Part shown: positions 48,406 to 60,443 of the stretch, one piece after another
Layout: every line of letters starts with the position of its first letter
Position numbering within the stretch: the first letter of the stretch is position 1
Origin: Paramecium sonneborni
Taxonomy: Eukaryota > Ciliophora > Oligohymenophorea > Peniculida > Parameciidae
Direction: 5' to 3'
Assembly: GCA_905182985.1 (NCBI GenBank)
Contig: CAJJDN010000124.1
Span: 248,001 to 312,000 of the forward strand
Length of the DNA stretch: 64,000 nucleotides
The notes under the pieces: generated by a model
What the model was told of the DNA's origin: nothing
What the model saw: only the letters and a program-made list of their open reading frames with translations
Databases searched by the model: none
Translations under genes and position numbers: made by a program

Positions 48406-51344
48406 ATGAAAACCATTCTAAAACAATAAACAATTATAACCCTTGCTAGACCATGTTCTATAAATAAAGAGATCACACCAATATCTATACATTCTCCTGA
48501 TAGATAATTAGTATATGGTTTGAAAACATAATAATAAGCAAGAGTATAAACTTATGTGGGTTCTCCTTATGTTCAATCCCCTACATATGATGCAAATAAA
48601 AAAATCATTTCTTCACGTATTAATTTATTATACCTTTCTAGCCAATATATAACCTTAATCTCCAAAACATTTAACAGATTCCTTCCATTAAAAATAAAAG
48701 ACATTAGATTTTAAACCAACCCAGACTGATCATTCTAAATAATTTTAAGGAGTAGAATAGAAACAATTTGAAACAACTAAATAATTGGTTTCATAAATTA
48801 ATCAACATGATTTTGCTAAGACTTATCAATATGATCTAAATAAAGAAAATAAGGAATTAAATTTAAATACTGATAGAAGAACATTTAATAATCCATTTTT
48901 AGAATCTAAAGAGAACATAAAGGTTGGATTAGAATTCTTAAGTAGATCTCCTATTTAAGAATTAGCAAATTAATAAAATATTGGTAAAATAATTTAACCT
49001 TCAAAATTATCTCCAACATAAACTTCTTCATTAAAATCTAAACTCTAAAATGATATTAATAAAATATCTAATTCATTAAGAGAATTGATTAGTTCTATTT
49101 AAAAGTAATTAGGAACAAGTAATTTAACAGATGTATTAAATGATTAGATGATAGATGTTCTCTCTAATTTTAGAAAGTTAGAAGAGACAATAATTTCAGA
49201 TAATCACAATTAATAATTCAATTAAGTTAATAATTATAATAATTAATTTGAAAATGAATAAAAAATATAATCTCTAACAGAAGACTATAATAAATTAAAA
49301 GGAATTTTGGAGTAATTATAGACTAAAATGGCTTCTCTTGTTTAAGAAAACTAGAAAGTATAATTTATTAAATCTATTTTTAGTTAAATAAAAATTTAAT
49401 AGATTAAGAGTAGTAAGTAATAGATGAAAAAAAAAGACTTAAGGAAGAAAATTAAAGACTTTAATAGAATTAATGTGAATTGAATAGAGTACTTGGATGT
49501 TTATAACTAAATTAGAAGGAAAATGAAGAGTTGAGAAATTAATTATAAAAATTGGAAAAAAACATAAGTGATTCAGTTGTATGTAGACAATTATTTTAAT
49601 AAGATGAGTATTCAAAAGAGTTTTAAATAAAATATTAAAATTTATTAAAGGAGTTTAATTAATTAGAATAGAAATATAAATAGATGATTTAAGAAAGAAG
49701 TATTAGAGAAATGAATAAATCTCCTTCGATTTTGAGATCACCATCTGGTACTCCACATTAGTAATAAAATAAATAAGCTGAATAACTTGAATTAAAATTA
49801 CTTTAATTTTAGATTGAAAATGATAATTTAAAAGCAGAAATGGCACATAATTAAGTTGATTCAAAATAATTAGATTAAAAAAATAGTGTAATTGCTTAAT
49901 TAGAAGAGAAGATCAGATCTATTTTAAGAGAGCGTACTGAATCTGAAGATCATCTTTAATAAATTTGCTATAATTTGGAAAATTAAATAGAATAGTTTAA
50001 AACTAATTTAAATTAAAAAGATTCAGAATTAAGTTAAATGATAAAACTAAAAAAAGAAATAGAGAGGGATTTTTAATCATCAGTTAAAAATTACTAAATT
50101 GTTTAAAAAGGTCTTGATGATAAACTAATTAATGTTAAAGCAGATTATGATAAATTATTAGGAGATTTTAAATTATTAGATTAAAAACGAATTAAGACAG
50201 AAGAAAATTTAAAATCTTGTGAAAAATCATTAGAATAATAAAAGTAAGAATCTACTTAATTATTGGCAGATAAATCAAAATTATAGGATAAATTATAAAA
50301 TTAATAAAAATAAATAGATTAATTGAGTTAGTAATTGTAATAGTATTAATAATCAACCTAATAATTATTAAAATAATTGGATAGTTTAAAATAAATTGAA
50401 TCTTAATAGAAATTAGATTTGGATCAAATTTAAAATGAATTAAGATAGATAAAACAGGATGCTAAAAATTAAATAAATGATTTGAATTAAGCATTAGCTT
50501 TATAAATATAAAAAACAAAAGAAAAGGAGAAATAGAATATTGATCTTGTAGAGGAAATGAGTGCTTTAAAAGATCAATATGAAGTTTAAAAAAAGATTTA
50601 ATAAGAAAATATTAATGAATTAGAAAGGAAATCAAAGAATCTTAAAAATTAGTTAGAAGAAACTATTGAAAATAAAGAGAATGAAATTAATGATTTAAAG
50701 ATTAATATGGAACAATAATTAAAAATGATGGATAAAAGAAATGCTATATCTTATTTTGATTTTGATTAAAGAGAATAATAATGGATGTAAGATCTTCAAT
50801 AGAAAACAGAAATTATTGAAGCATTAAAAGGAGAATTGGAAAAGACTAGGAGCATTAATTATAATATATAAGAAGATTGTTTAAAGAATAATATATAAAA
50901 TACATAATTATAGGCAACAATAAATAATCTTAAAGGGGAGTTAAATTAAGCAAAATAAGAATAGGCTCATTTAATTGATATGTTAAAAAAAAGAAAGGAA
51001 GAAACAGAATAATTACATTAAGGATTAGAAGAAGCAAGAAAGGAAGTATAAATAAAAAAGAATTCAGTTGAAGATAATAGAAGTAAATATTTGTATTGAA
51101 TTTAGGATCATTGCTTAGATAATAAGATTTATAAGTTACATTGGAAAATTTGTAAAGAGATAATTTAACATTGACTTAGAAGATTAATGCTTTAAATAAT
51201 GAATTATAAAGAAAATAAAGGGAACATTAAGAAAAATCAGAAGAATATTTAATTTTAAAAAGGAAATATGATGAAACTATCTAAAATTTAGAAAGATTAG
51301 AAAAGAGATGGGGAGATAAAATAGATCAACATAGAAAAAATTGA
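48406..51344 (+). CDS. Long coiled-coil protein, 954 aa
   Basis: Four exons (introns 48617-48641, 49358-49383, 51083-51105; 25, 26 and 23 nt) sum to 2,865 nt. The N-terminal 150 residues are Pro/Ser/Gln-rich and probably disordered (PISIHSPDRQLVYGLK). From about residue 280 to the end, nearly everything is heptad-like Glu/Lys/Gln/Leu coiled coil (KLKGILEQLQTKMASLVQEN, QKIEQ-type repeats, ERLEKRWGDK at the end). There is no motor head, kinase or membrane segment. Such proteins in ciliates are commonly basal-body, axonemal or cortical scaffold parts, but nothing here fixes the location. Confidence 0.7.
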
Positions 51345-51500
51345 TTAGTTAAGTTATTTAAATTAATAGCTATATTAATATTATATAAGTTATGTAATAT
51401 TTTTATAGGTTAAATTAGATAATAAGTTAGATAATATCTAGAATAATATTTATTATTATATTTATAATTCCATAGTTGATTAATTCTAACAATATAATTG

Positions 51501-52298
51501 ATGATAAGTCCAAAAGAAGTTTTTTAGTAAATGATGAAATCTGACAACTAGTATCATATATGATTCATATTCGTAAGATTTGTAAATAATTCAACCCAAA
51601 GTTCATTTAATACCTTCAAATAAACATTATCTAGTTTGGGATTTAATTCACGTATTAACAACAGTTCCATAAATGAAACATCTGTTATAACAACTATAAA
51701 TTAAGCATCAAATTATCAATAATATGAAAGTACAAAGTCTTTAAATAAAATTGATGAATGGTAAAAAAGGCAAGATTAGTTTGTTGAATAAATGATCTAA
51801 TAAAAGTAAAAGATAATGTATATTCCAAATTATCCTACAAAATAATCATTTGATTTAAGATCAAGATTTGAATAACATAATGCTTAATTTCTTTAAATTA
51901 ATATGTCACTTGATAACAAATTTTAAAGAACTCCATCATTAATAGCACATATGTTAGATTCATAAATTATGTCTGATTTAAGTGAACATCAAATAATTAA
52001 ATCAAAAATAAAGGATGATGAATAGAAAAAGAAATCAAACCTTAAAACTTCAGCATAAAAGGCTCTTGAAAAAAAATCTGTAAAAATTGAAGAAAAGAGA
52101 AAATCATAATCAGATGCTAAATAAGATAAAAAATCAAGAGCATCAAAAAGTGAAGTTAAATCACCAAAGAGTTCTGATGGAAAATTAAAAAAGTAAAAAA
52201 GCAATTCAAGTATATCATTACCAAAAAAAAAGAGTTCAAAACCAGGAATAGAATCAGTAGATTCTTTTTTAAAATAATCAGCCAAAAAAAAAAAATGA
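51501..52298 (+). CDS. Lysine/serine-rich small protein, 247 aa
   Basis: Three exons, two of them tiny (26 and 21 nt), with introns 51527-51551 (25 nt) and 51573-51601 (29 nt); the sum of 744 nt is divisible by 3. The N-part is Asn/Ser-rich (MISPKEVFYIIYDSYSSF). The C-terminal 90 residues are almost only Lys, Ser, Ala, Glu and Asp (KKSNLKTSAQKALEKKS, SSSISLPKKKSSK, ending QSAKKKK). A highly basic, disordered tail suggests nucleic-acid or microtubule binding, but I recognise no domain. It lies 156 bp after the coiled-coil gene. Confidence 0.6.
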
Positions 52299-52434
52299 GA
52301 ATAATTATTTGTTTTTGCAATTATTTTATGGAATAATTTTTGTGATTATTTTAAATAAAAATTTTAAGAAATTTAAATACTTATTTACAAAAAATCAAAA
52401 AAATTGGACTTTAAATTTATAAGAAATTAAATTA

Positions 52435-53338
52435 ATGAACTCAATTTAGTAATATGAAAAGTGTGAAAACTTAGGTTAAGGAACATATGGAAAAGTTTAT
52501 AAAGGGATCAATAAACTAACTCATGAAATAGTAGCAATAAAAGAAATAATTCTTAGTGAAGATGAAAAAAAAGAGGGAATTTAATCAACAACATTAAGAG
52601 AAATGTCAGTGTTATTATAATTTAGAAAGCATCCTCATATAGTTGAGTATATATCAAAAATATTCTAGATTGAAATAGGTGATTTTAGATGACATAGATT
52701 ATAAATAATATCTGATAATGGAATATATTGATACAGATCTTAGAAAAATGATTGATTAAAAGAAAATAACAGAACACATCGCAAAAAAGCTACTACTTCA
52801 TATTTTAAGAGGTCTTTATGCATTACATAGTTAACTTATATTTCATAGAGATCTTAAACCTGCTAATATTTTAGTTCAAAATGGAGTAGCTAAATTAGGT
52901 GATTTTGGTTTAGCTAAGCCTATAGGTTATCCAATAAATAGAACTCATACTAAAGAAGTGTAAACTTTATGGTATAGAGCTCCTGAATTACTTTTGGGTC
53001 ATTTTAAGTATTCACCAGCATTAGATATTTTTTCATTAGGATGCATCTTCTATGAAATGTTAATTGGAGAAGCATTATTTAAGGGAAATAGTGAAATAGA
53101 TTAGTTATTCAAAATCTTTTAATTTATGGGTACTCCTTTAGATTGGGATGGCTTTAAATCTATGCCTTATTATTCTGCTAGATTTCCATAGTTTAAATCA
53201 GAAGCAGATATACATTTATCTAATTACAATATTTCTTAGGAAGCTAAAAATTTATTGTTAAAAATGTTATAAATCGATAGTACTAAGAGGATTACTGCAA
53301 AGGAAGCAATTAATGATATATATTTTTCTATTATTTGA
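52435..53338 (+). CDS. CDK-family protein kinase, 293 aa
   Basis: Two exons (intron 52647-52668, 22 nt) sum to 882 nt. The kinase landmarks are complete: glycine loop [11 protein letters not shown] with the inhibitory Thr-Tyr pair; VAIKEI lysine; C-helix Glu in [10 protein letters not shown] (replacing PSTAIRE, so the cyclin partner is not predictable); [17 protein letters not shown]; activation-loop Thr in [16 protein letters not shown]; and the CDK insert and C-lobe [16 protein letters not shown] and FMGTPL. The size is that of a minimal CDK with no extensions. The protein resembles cell-cycle or transcription CDKs; the divergent C-helix puts it outside classic CDK1/2. Confidence 0.93.
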
Positions 53339-53371
53339 TTATATATATATATATTTATAATAATTAGAATT

Positions 53372-54454
53372 ATGAATTAATAAAATGAAGAGACTATTGA
53401 TGATTATTTAAGGAGGATCTACAATGAAAAAAAAATGAGTGAAGAAACAAAGGAAAGAATAATGAAATCCATTGAAAGATTTGTTAAATTATTAAGATAA
53501 ATAAAATATCAATCACTTAATCCTCCATTATCAAAGTTATATCATAGTTATTTTGGTTCATTGTTGAATGGTTTCGGAACACAATCATCAGATGTTGATT
53601 ACACAATATTAACAAATTCATATGTAAATGAAAGATAATTCCTTTAATTTACCAAATAAGAAATTGAAAAAATTATTAAAACAAATAGAAACTATTAAAG
53701 ATTTGTAATAGAAAGGTTTGTTGATTCTGCTCGTATTCCAGTTATTAACATTAAAGATACAATTGAAAATGTAGAATTCGATTTATGTGTTAATAACATA
53801 CTTGGAGTGATAAATACAAAATTACTTAATTAATATGCTAATCTACATGAAAATGTTAAAATTGGAGGAACATTATTAAAAATTTGGGGAAAGGCTTAAA
53901 AGTTAATAAATTAAAATGATTTTTCTTCTTATTAAATAATTTTAATGTGGATAGCATTTTTGTAAAGAGAACATAATTTACCAGTCTTACAAGATTAAGA
54001 AACAATACGTTTAGCAAATGATTAATCAGGAAAACTATAAATAGCTAGAAGCAAACCTGGTGATGAATAATCTTAACCTACTGATCGTTTTACAACTGAT
54101 GTAAGTTTTTTGACAGATTAATAAATTATTAATGAAAAAATGTAAACATGTTCAGTCGGATCTTTTAAAATTAGTGAATTATTGAGAGATTTTTGGAAAT
54201 ATTATTAACATCCTGATGGTAAATTTTTTAAAGAAGAATACATAATTTCAATTCATATACCTTCAGATAAATTAAATAAAAAATGGGCTATAAATAATAA
54301 GTTTTTAACAAAAGATCCTTTTGATATATCACATGATCCTGGATAAAGAGTTAAGAATATTGATGAAAGAAGATTGGAAATTTTTGAAAAATCAAAAATA
54401 ATTATGTAGAAATAACTCTTGTCATCAGTTAAAGAAATATTTTCATCATAATGA
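53372..54454 (+). CDS. Cid1/TUTase-type non-canonical nucleotidyltransferase, 360 aa
   Basis: Intronless, ATG 53372 to TGA 54452. The pol-beta nucleotidyltransferase signature is present: GSLLNGFGTQSSDVDYT gives the G-S and first two catalytic Asp (D-x-D), and VEFDLCVNN the third. The central domain (LLKIWGKAQKLINQ ... YQIILMWIAFLQREHNLP) and the C-terminal DPFDISHDPGQRV follow the poly(A)/uridylyl-transferase fold; the last motif is typical of Cid1 and TUTases. These enzymes add A or U to RNA 3' ends; in ciliates relatives act with small-RNA pathways. Most of this gene is repeated in the adjacent duplicate, which I judge to be an assembly artefact. Confidence 0.88.
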
Positions 54455-54488
54455 TAAATATATCATACCATAAATTATATATATATTA

Positions 54489-54713
54489 TCACACTATTGC
54501 ATTTTCTTAAGGATTGATTGGAGGATCTAATTCTTCAAGTTTAATATGTTTTGATAAATCTATAATTTTATTATCTAGATATTTTTTAACACACACAACT
54601 GCAATTATTAATAAAAGAACAAAACCTCTAATCTTTTCAAATAAATAATTACATCAATGCACATCCTCCAATTATAACAAATGTTTAATCTTTTTCATAA
54701 AACAAAATTTCTT
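54489..54713 (-). pseudogene. Truncated 3' copy of the membrane-protein gene (artefact copy)
   Basis: Identical to 55713-55937. It holds only the last exon (membrane segment and tail), the final intron and a short piece of the exon before it, and breaks at the N at 54714. It is probably not a real second locus. Confidence 0.75.
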
Positions 54714-54714
54714 N
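54714..54714. other. Single ambiguous base (N), scaffold joint
   Basis: The only N in the window. It sits exactly at the junction of the two identical copies. Confidence 0.95.
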
Positions 54715-55678
54715 ATTAAGATAAATAAAATATCAATCACTTAATCCTCCATTATCAAAGTTATATCATAGTTATTTTGGTTCATTGTTGAATGGTTTCG
54801 GAACACAATCATCAGATGTTGATTACACAATATTAACAAATTCATATGTAAATGAAAGATAATTCCTTTAATTTACCAAATAAGAAATTGAAAAAATTAT
54901 TAAAACAAATAGAAACTATTAAAGATTTGTAATAGAAAGGTTTGTTGATTCTGCTCGTATTCCAGTTATTAACATTAAAGATACAATTGAAAATGTAGAA
55001 TTCGATTTATGTGTTAATAACATACTTGGAGTGATAAATACAAAATTACTTAATTAATATGCTAATCTACATGAAAATGTTAAAATTGGAGGAACATTAT
55101 TAAAAATTTGGGGAAAGGCTTAAAAGTTAATAAATTAAAATGATTTTTCTTCTTATTAAATAATTTTAATGTGGATAGCATTTTTGTAAAGAGAACATAA
55201 TTTACCAGTCTTACAAGATTAAGAAACAATACGTTTAGCAAATGATTAATCAGGAAAACTATAAATAGCTAGAAGCAAACCTGGTGATGAATAATCTTAA
55301 CCTACTGATCGTTTTACAACTGATGTAAGTTTTTTGACAGATTAATAAATTATTAATGAAAAAATGTAAACATGTTCAGTCGGATCTTTTAAAATTAGTG
55401 AATTATTGAGAGATTTTTGGAAATATTATTAACATCCTGATGGTAAATTTTTTAAAGAAGAATACATAATTTCAATTCATATACCTTCAGATAAATTAAA
55501 TAAAAAATGGGCTATAAATAATAAGTTTTTAACAAAAGATCCTTTTGATATATCACATGATCCTGGATAAAGAGTTAAGAATATTGATGAAAGAAGATTG
55601 GAAATTTTTGAAAAATCAAAAATAATTATGTAGAAATAACTCTTGTCATCAGTTAAAGAAATATTTTCATCATAATGA
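54715..55678 (+). pseudogene. 5'-truncated second copy of the nucleotidyltransferase (artefact copy)
   Basis: Repeats 53491-54454 and so lacks the first 40 codons and the start. It encodes the full catalytic region, but it begins at the N with no ATG or upstream sequence of its own. Treat it as the same gene as 53372-54454. Confidence 0.8.
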
Positions 55679-55712
55679 TAAATATATCATACCATAAATT
55701 ATATATATATTA

Positions 55713-57386
55713 TCACACTATTGCATTTTCTTAAGGATTGATTGGAGGATCTAATTCTTCAAGTTTAATATGTTTTGATAAATCTATAATTTTATTATCT
55801 AGATATTTTTTAACACACACAACTGCAATTATTAATAAAAGAACAAAACCTCTAATCTTTTCAAATAAATAATTACATCAATGCACATCCTCCAATTATA
55901 ACAAATGTTTAATCTTTTTCATAAAACAAAATTTCTTTTCCTACCAAAGTAAAATTATGCATAATTACACATTATTAAAATGAGGAATATTCATTTTCTT
56001 TTACTTTTGAAGGACAATTAGTAGAATTCATTTTCAAATAATATTACAGAGTATTCGAAGTAATTGGTTTACATTATAACCAAGGAGAAATTGATTTTAT
56101 TGAAAATATTGAAAGTTATTAGCTTGAAATTCCTACAATAAAAGATTATTTATATGATAAAGATGTCTTTGAAAATGGATCTTATTCTATAGCATTTTTT
56201 GAATATGAAGTAGATTCCCATTTTCTAAATTCTTCAACATTCATAAGATCTATATCTTAAAAAAATAAAGGAATTTCACTATCAATTTTAAATTTATTAT
56301 AAACAGAATGATAAATAACTCTATGATTCTCTTCTCCAATTAATATAGCTACATGTTCTCCAACCCAAACATCATAAATTTCCATATCTTTAGAATATAT
56401 TTTATTAAAATAGTAATTATCTTCATCCACTAAAACTTCAAGTGCATAAGGAATTCTATCAGTTGTTTCAGCAATCAAGAAAAAAGTATTTTCATAAAAA
56501 TCAAACTATATACAATTTTGTAAAGCAATCATAAAACCTGTATCAATATATTCTCCTATTGACAATATCTTATAAGCTAAAAGACCAACAGATTTATCTA
56601 ACAAATATAAAATTGTTGATTCAGCATTTGTTCTAACTGACACTATTTCCTTTCCTGCAGTAAAAGATGTAAATCTTACTAAACTTGATTCTGTAAACTG
56701 ATAAACTTCAACCATGTTGGTACCATATATTAGATACAGTGCATTCAATTTTTCATCAAAATATATTCTTGTCGGAAAATTAACTTAATTTTGGGAATTC
56801 TTTTCCAATTCAATAAGTTTGAATTTGGATTCTTTATATAAAAAGGCAGAATCTTAGCCAAATACAGCACATGTTTTATTTAAACAAGCAATATGATGCT
56901 CTGAACTATTTCCATGTGTAGTATGTATGCTTTTTAGAGTTAAATCATTTACTGTTCTATCAAGCATATTAAGGTCAATTTCAAAAGTAAGTATCGAATT
57001 ATCGCTTCTTGTAACAAATACAAAATTATCATCAACATACATATTAGTAAAAAAGGCATTATTAGTTTGGGCTGATTTATTTACTAAATGTTTATAAATC
57101 AACCTTCTTTCATACTAATTGCACCCAGGTAATGTAAATGGATCTAATGTTACATTTGGATGAATAGGAATATATTTTCCATCTTAGATTTCTCCAAGCT
57201 CCATTGAGTATACTCCAGGATAGCTTGGGAAATATAAATTGTTACTGATTACCTATTGTATTAAAGAAGTAGTGTTGAATTAATATTTGGAGAATAGAAT
57301 GTGTGAGGAATCTATTCATAGAGGTGTTTTATGCTTGGAGAGAAGATTCTCTAAGTAAAGACCACCTATAATAATATTAATAACAT
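55713..57386 (-). CDS. Single-pass membrane protein with large ectodomain, 539 aa
   Basis: Three exons (introns 57224-57252, 29 nt, and 55852-55876, 25 nt) sum to 1,620 nt. A signal peptide (MLLILLQVVFTQ), then about 450 residues of beta-rich ectodomain with repeated strands (FVFVTRSDNSILTFEID, ALYLIYGTNMVEVYQF, STILYLLDKSVGLLAYK) that looks like a beta-propeller, several N-glycosylation-type sites and paired Cys, then a membrane segment GFVLLLIIAVVCVKKYL and a short cytosolic tail ending ENAIV. I recognise no named family. The start codon is only 10 bp from that of the divergent TLDc gene. The final intron sits within the coding of the membrane segment's first residue. Confidence 0.75.
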
Positions 57387-57396
57387 AAAAAATATA
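57387..57396. promoter_or_regulatory. 10-bp gap between two divergent start codons
   Basis: The minus-strand ATG (57386) and plus-strand ATG (57397) face away from each other with ten A/T bases between. Each gene's promoter and 5' UTR would have to lie within the other's coding sequence if both starts are right. Confidence 0.5.
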
Positions 57397-59203
57397 ATGG
57401 GATGCAATGAATCACGTAAAGAGAATAAGATCTCATTAAATGAGGTGGTGTTAGATAAACTACGTCGCTTATTTGATAGATTACGAACTAGATATCGAGA
57501 GTAAATATAATTCGTTTTTCTTTAGAACTGCAACAACAGACTATATTTGTTAAGAAAGTTTGGAGTACCTATGTGATGGTAACCCAAGTTTGGGAGGAAA
57601 ACTATATTAGTTCATGTTGAAGCATTCTACAAATCAGAAGGTTGATTTTGAGAACTTCATTCCAATAGTAGAAATCCTAATTGAAGAACCTAGTTCTTAT
57701 CATTTATAGGGATACAGATCACTTGATAAGATGGAGATCTTTTTCCTTATTAGTTTGTAAAGACTATCAATAGATGATCCTGAATTCAAAGACTCTAATG
57801 TATCATACTTGGAGGCCCTTTAATTTCTCCAAGATGTTGAGTATATATCTCTCAGATCAGGTTTGGCATTGAGTTCAAAATTCACTCCTGATGAATCAGT
57901 TGCTCGATCAATATTGAGTGCTGTATATCCAAACAGTTCAGGTGCTGTCAAATGGTGGAGTCTAGTACTTTTCTTTAAGTAACTATTCCCTCATTTAACG
58001 GAATAAGTTAAGCAATACTTTACAATGTTATTTTTGAGTGTATAACAATAGAAATTGTAAGCAAGGTATGAAATGTAATTAAATCAGATTTACAAAACCA
58101 TCATATTTGCTTAATGGTCCATAATACATATACTTAGGACTTGGAAATGCATATATAAAGTCATCTAGTCAAGTAAATTTGTTATGGAGCAATGCTATAT
58201 CTGGTTGGAATTTTGAATCTTTATACAGAGCTTTATTATCATTTGATGGTCCAACAGTTTTTTTATTAAAATTTAGTAATGATTCTGATGAGTCGATTGT
58301 GGGAGCATTTTAGAAGAAGAAATGGATAGATTCAGGATTATATTAAGGAAATGAGGAGAGTTATTTATTTTAATTGATTCCAAAATTCAAAGTATTTGCA
58401 GCAAGTCGTTTTAAAAGAACATTTCCTAATGAGAGTGATTAGAATACATAAAATTATTCATACTTACATTATTTTGGAGAAGGTATAGGAGATTATAAAG
58501 GTTTGAATGAAGTAGCCCCTTCAGGAGTAGGATTTGGAGGAGCAAATAATAAATTTAGATTATGGATAGATGGTTAAGATATGTAAAGAAAAAGTTATGT
58601 AACAGCAGAAGATGAGACATATAAAAAAGGTGTAATAATGAATATTATTTAGGTTCATTAATAAATCCAGTATTGAAAGAATATAAGTTAACATATGCTG
58701 AAGTGTGGAGTGTTGGAAAGGAAGTGGATATTTTAAGCACTTAATTATTAATAGAGAAAGCTAATTATTTAGAATCTCATTATTTAAGATCATCAATGAG
58801 AGTATAAAAGGAAATGATTGGTTTAATGAAAGTACCTTTAAATATGGAGGAAGATTAATAATAATAAGCAAGATTATCTGGTGTATCTAAATCTCACATT
58901 AGAACATCATCTGCGATTTAATAATCAAGAAAAGCTTAGATTTTAGATATGGTAGATCCTTAGGCAGTTCAACCAAATTACTAATCTAATTAAAGAAATA
59001 CTTAGACCTCATTAGCTAGAAGTAAAACATCTAAGAGTTATATTCAATAATAAGCAGCATAGATTTAAGAGGATGGAGTAGAAGAGACAGGGTTTGGAGC
59101 AACAACATTATTTAGAGGAAGTGCTCCTCCTGAATAACCATAAGAACCAGATGTTGGTTATGGCGCTACATAACTTATTAGAAGTTCATATTAAAAGGAA
59201 TGA
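57397..59203 (+). CDS. N-myristoylated TLDc-domain protein, MEAK7-like, 578 aa
   Basis: Four exons (introns 57501-57525, 58066-58087, 58630-58652; 25, 22 and 23 nt) sum to 1,737 nt. It begins MGCNESRKEN, a myristoylation plus palmitoylation signal. A helical N-half follows, then a TLDc domain: LLWSNAISGWNFESLYRALL, FGGANNKFRLWIDGQ, SYLFQLIPKFKVFA and YAEVWSVG, with the VGFGGANN block matching MEAK7/TLDC1, which is also myristoylated and lysosome-bound. The C-terminal 150 residues are Gln/Ser/Arg-rich and disordered. TLDc proteins bind the V-ATPase and counter oxidative stress; MEAK7 acts in TOR signalling in animals. Whether that role holds here is unknown. Confidence 0.85.
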
Positions 59204-59255
59204 ATGACATTCATTTATCAATAAAATACACAAATTAATATTCACATCTTTATAT

Positions 59256-60443
59256 TCAATATAATAATGATTATGATACTGATTCAGAATCTGAACTATT
59301 ATGAGATGATCCTGGAGGTTTCTCTATTTAAGGTTTAATCTTATTCATATGGAATATTGATTTCCTTTCTTACTTTTTAAAATTCAAAGGAATCTATTAA
59401 GAAGATTATTAAGTTTTTATATATTTCGATGATCTTACTATTTATTCTTCTGTATGCTTAAAATTCATCTTTATGTACTACAACGATTTCGATCTACATC
59501 TTAAGACTTTTAATTCTTTCTGTTTCCTCTAATTGTGTTATCCTTTCAATTACTTACTTATTTATTAAAACATATTATTTATCAATTCATCTGCCGTCTC
59601 TTGATTCTAAGGCATATTTGTATCTGAATTCCTTCTCCCATTCACTCTTTAATGAATCAATTTCATTGAAGGTATCGATACTCTAGATTTATGTGTATTC
59701 TATAAAAACTTTTCTACCTTCTTATCTAATTTATTCTATTATTTTCTCTTCATCTCATCTTAAATCTTCTACATTTATTTCAATTTATTCTCTTCACTCT
59801 CTTTATGTAATATTCTATCATATAAACTATCCCAATATTTCACTCCAAATATTCTACTTCTCAACTCTCTCTACAATCTAAATGCAGGATAACATATAAA
59901 TGGAATCTATTATTATATCTTTCTAAACTATTCCAAACTTATCTTATCAGGTCTCTCTATATCTAATAACTCCACAGCTTTCATGTAATTATAATAAAAT
60001 ATTTTCTTACCATTCCTTTTCTATACTAAAAAATTCATTAAGTCTTTCTTTGAAATAAAATTATCATGATCACTGTCTAACATTTAAAAAACATAAGCAA
60101 CTACGCTATCTTTTTTATACAAACAATATAAACTAATCGCAGGTAACCATTCTGAAAAACTTACTTTTTATTCAACTTCCTTCTCTATTAATTAAAATAA
60201 GTATTCAATATTAGGACTAACTACACTATTACATTCTTCATCTAAAAATTCAAAGAAGTTTTATTAACTTATATATCCTGTACCCATTGTATCCATTTTA
60301 CGAAATATTTTATGCAAATTAGAAACATCTGCTTAAGTAAATAAAAACTTCCTCTAAATATATCCAATCCTTGAATTTGTCGAAATTACTATCTATTCAT
60401 CTGCTTCTGTTGTTGTAAATAATTTCTATGTAATTTATCCCAT
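59256..60443 (-). CDS. EF-hand calcium-binding protein with basic tail, 395 aa
   Basis: One intronless frame, start MGQITQKLF (possible myristoylation). The N-half has EF-hand pairs: a degenerate loop in FRKMDTMGTGYISQQNFFEF and a good loop DSDHDNFISKKD with Asp at positions 1, 3 and 5 (Asp rather than Glu at 12). The layout resembles calcineurin-B/CIB-type proteins. The C-half is Lys/Arg/Gln/Ser-rich (KLKQMQKIQDEMKRKQQNK), coiled then disordered, ending SDSESVSQSLLY. It probably couples calcium to a membrane or cytoskeletal partner. Convergent with the TLDc gene, 52 bp between stops. Confidence 0.82.

Larger units (their letters stand above)
53491..55937. repeat. 1,223-bp direct duplication across a one-base gap (likely assembly artefact)
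   Basis: 53491-54713 and 54715-55937 appear identical wherever I compared them, at a constant offset of 1,224, with a single N at 54714 between them. The unit spans most of the nucleotidyltransferase gene and the 3' end of the next gene on the other strand. Perfect identity including intergenic and intron bases, with an N at the joint, is what an unmerged overlap between two contigs leaves. Confidence 0.9.

Noticed and set aside
51989..52285. Minus-strand Phe/Leu-rich ORF
   Set aside because: It is the reverse of the Lys/Ser-rich coding sequence (AAA/TTT symmetry), not a gene.
53372..55678. Tandem paralogous nucleotidyltransferase genes
   Set aside because: The two copies appear identical including non-coding DNA and are joined by an N; real paralogues would differ.
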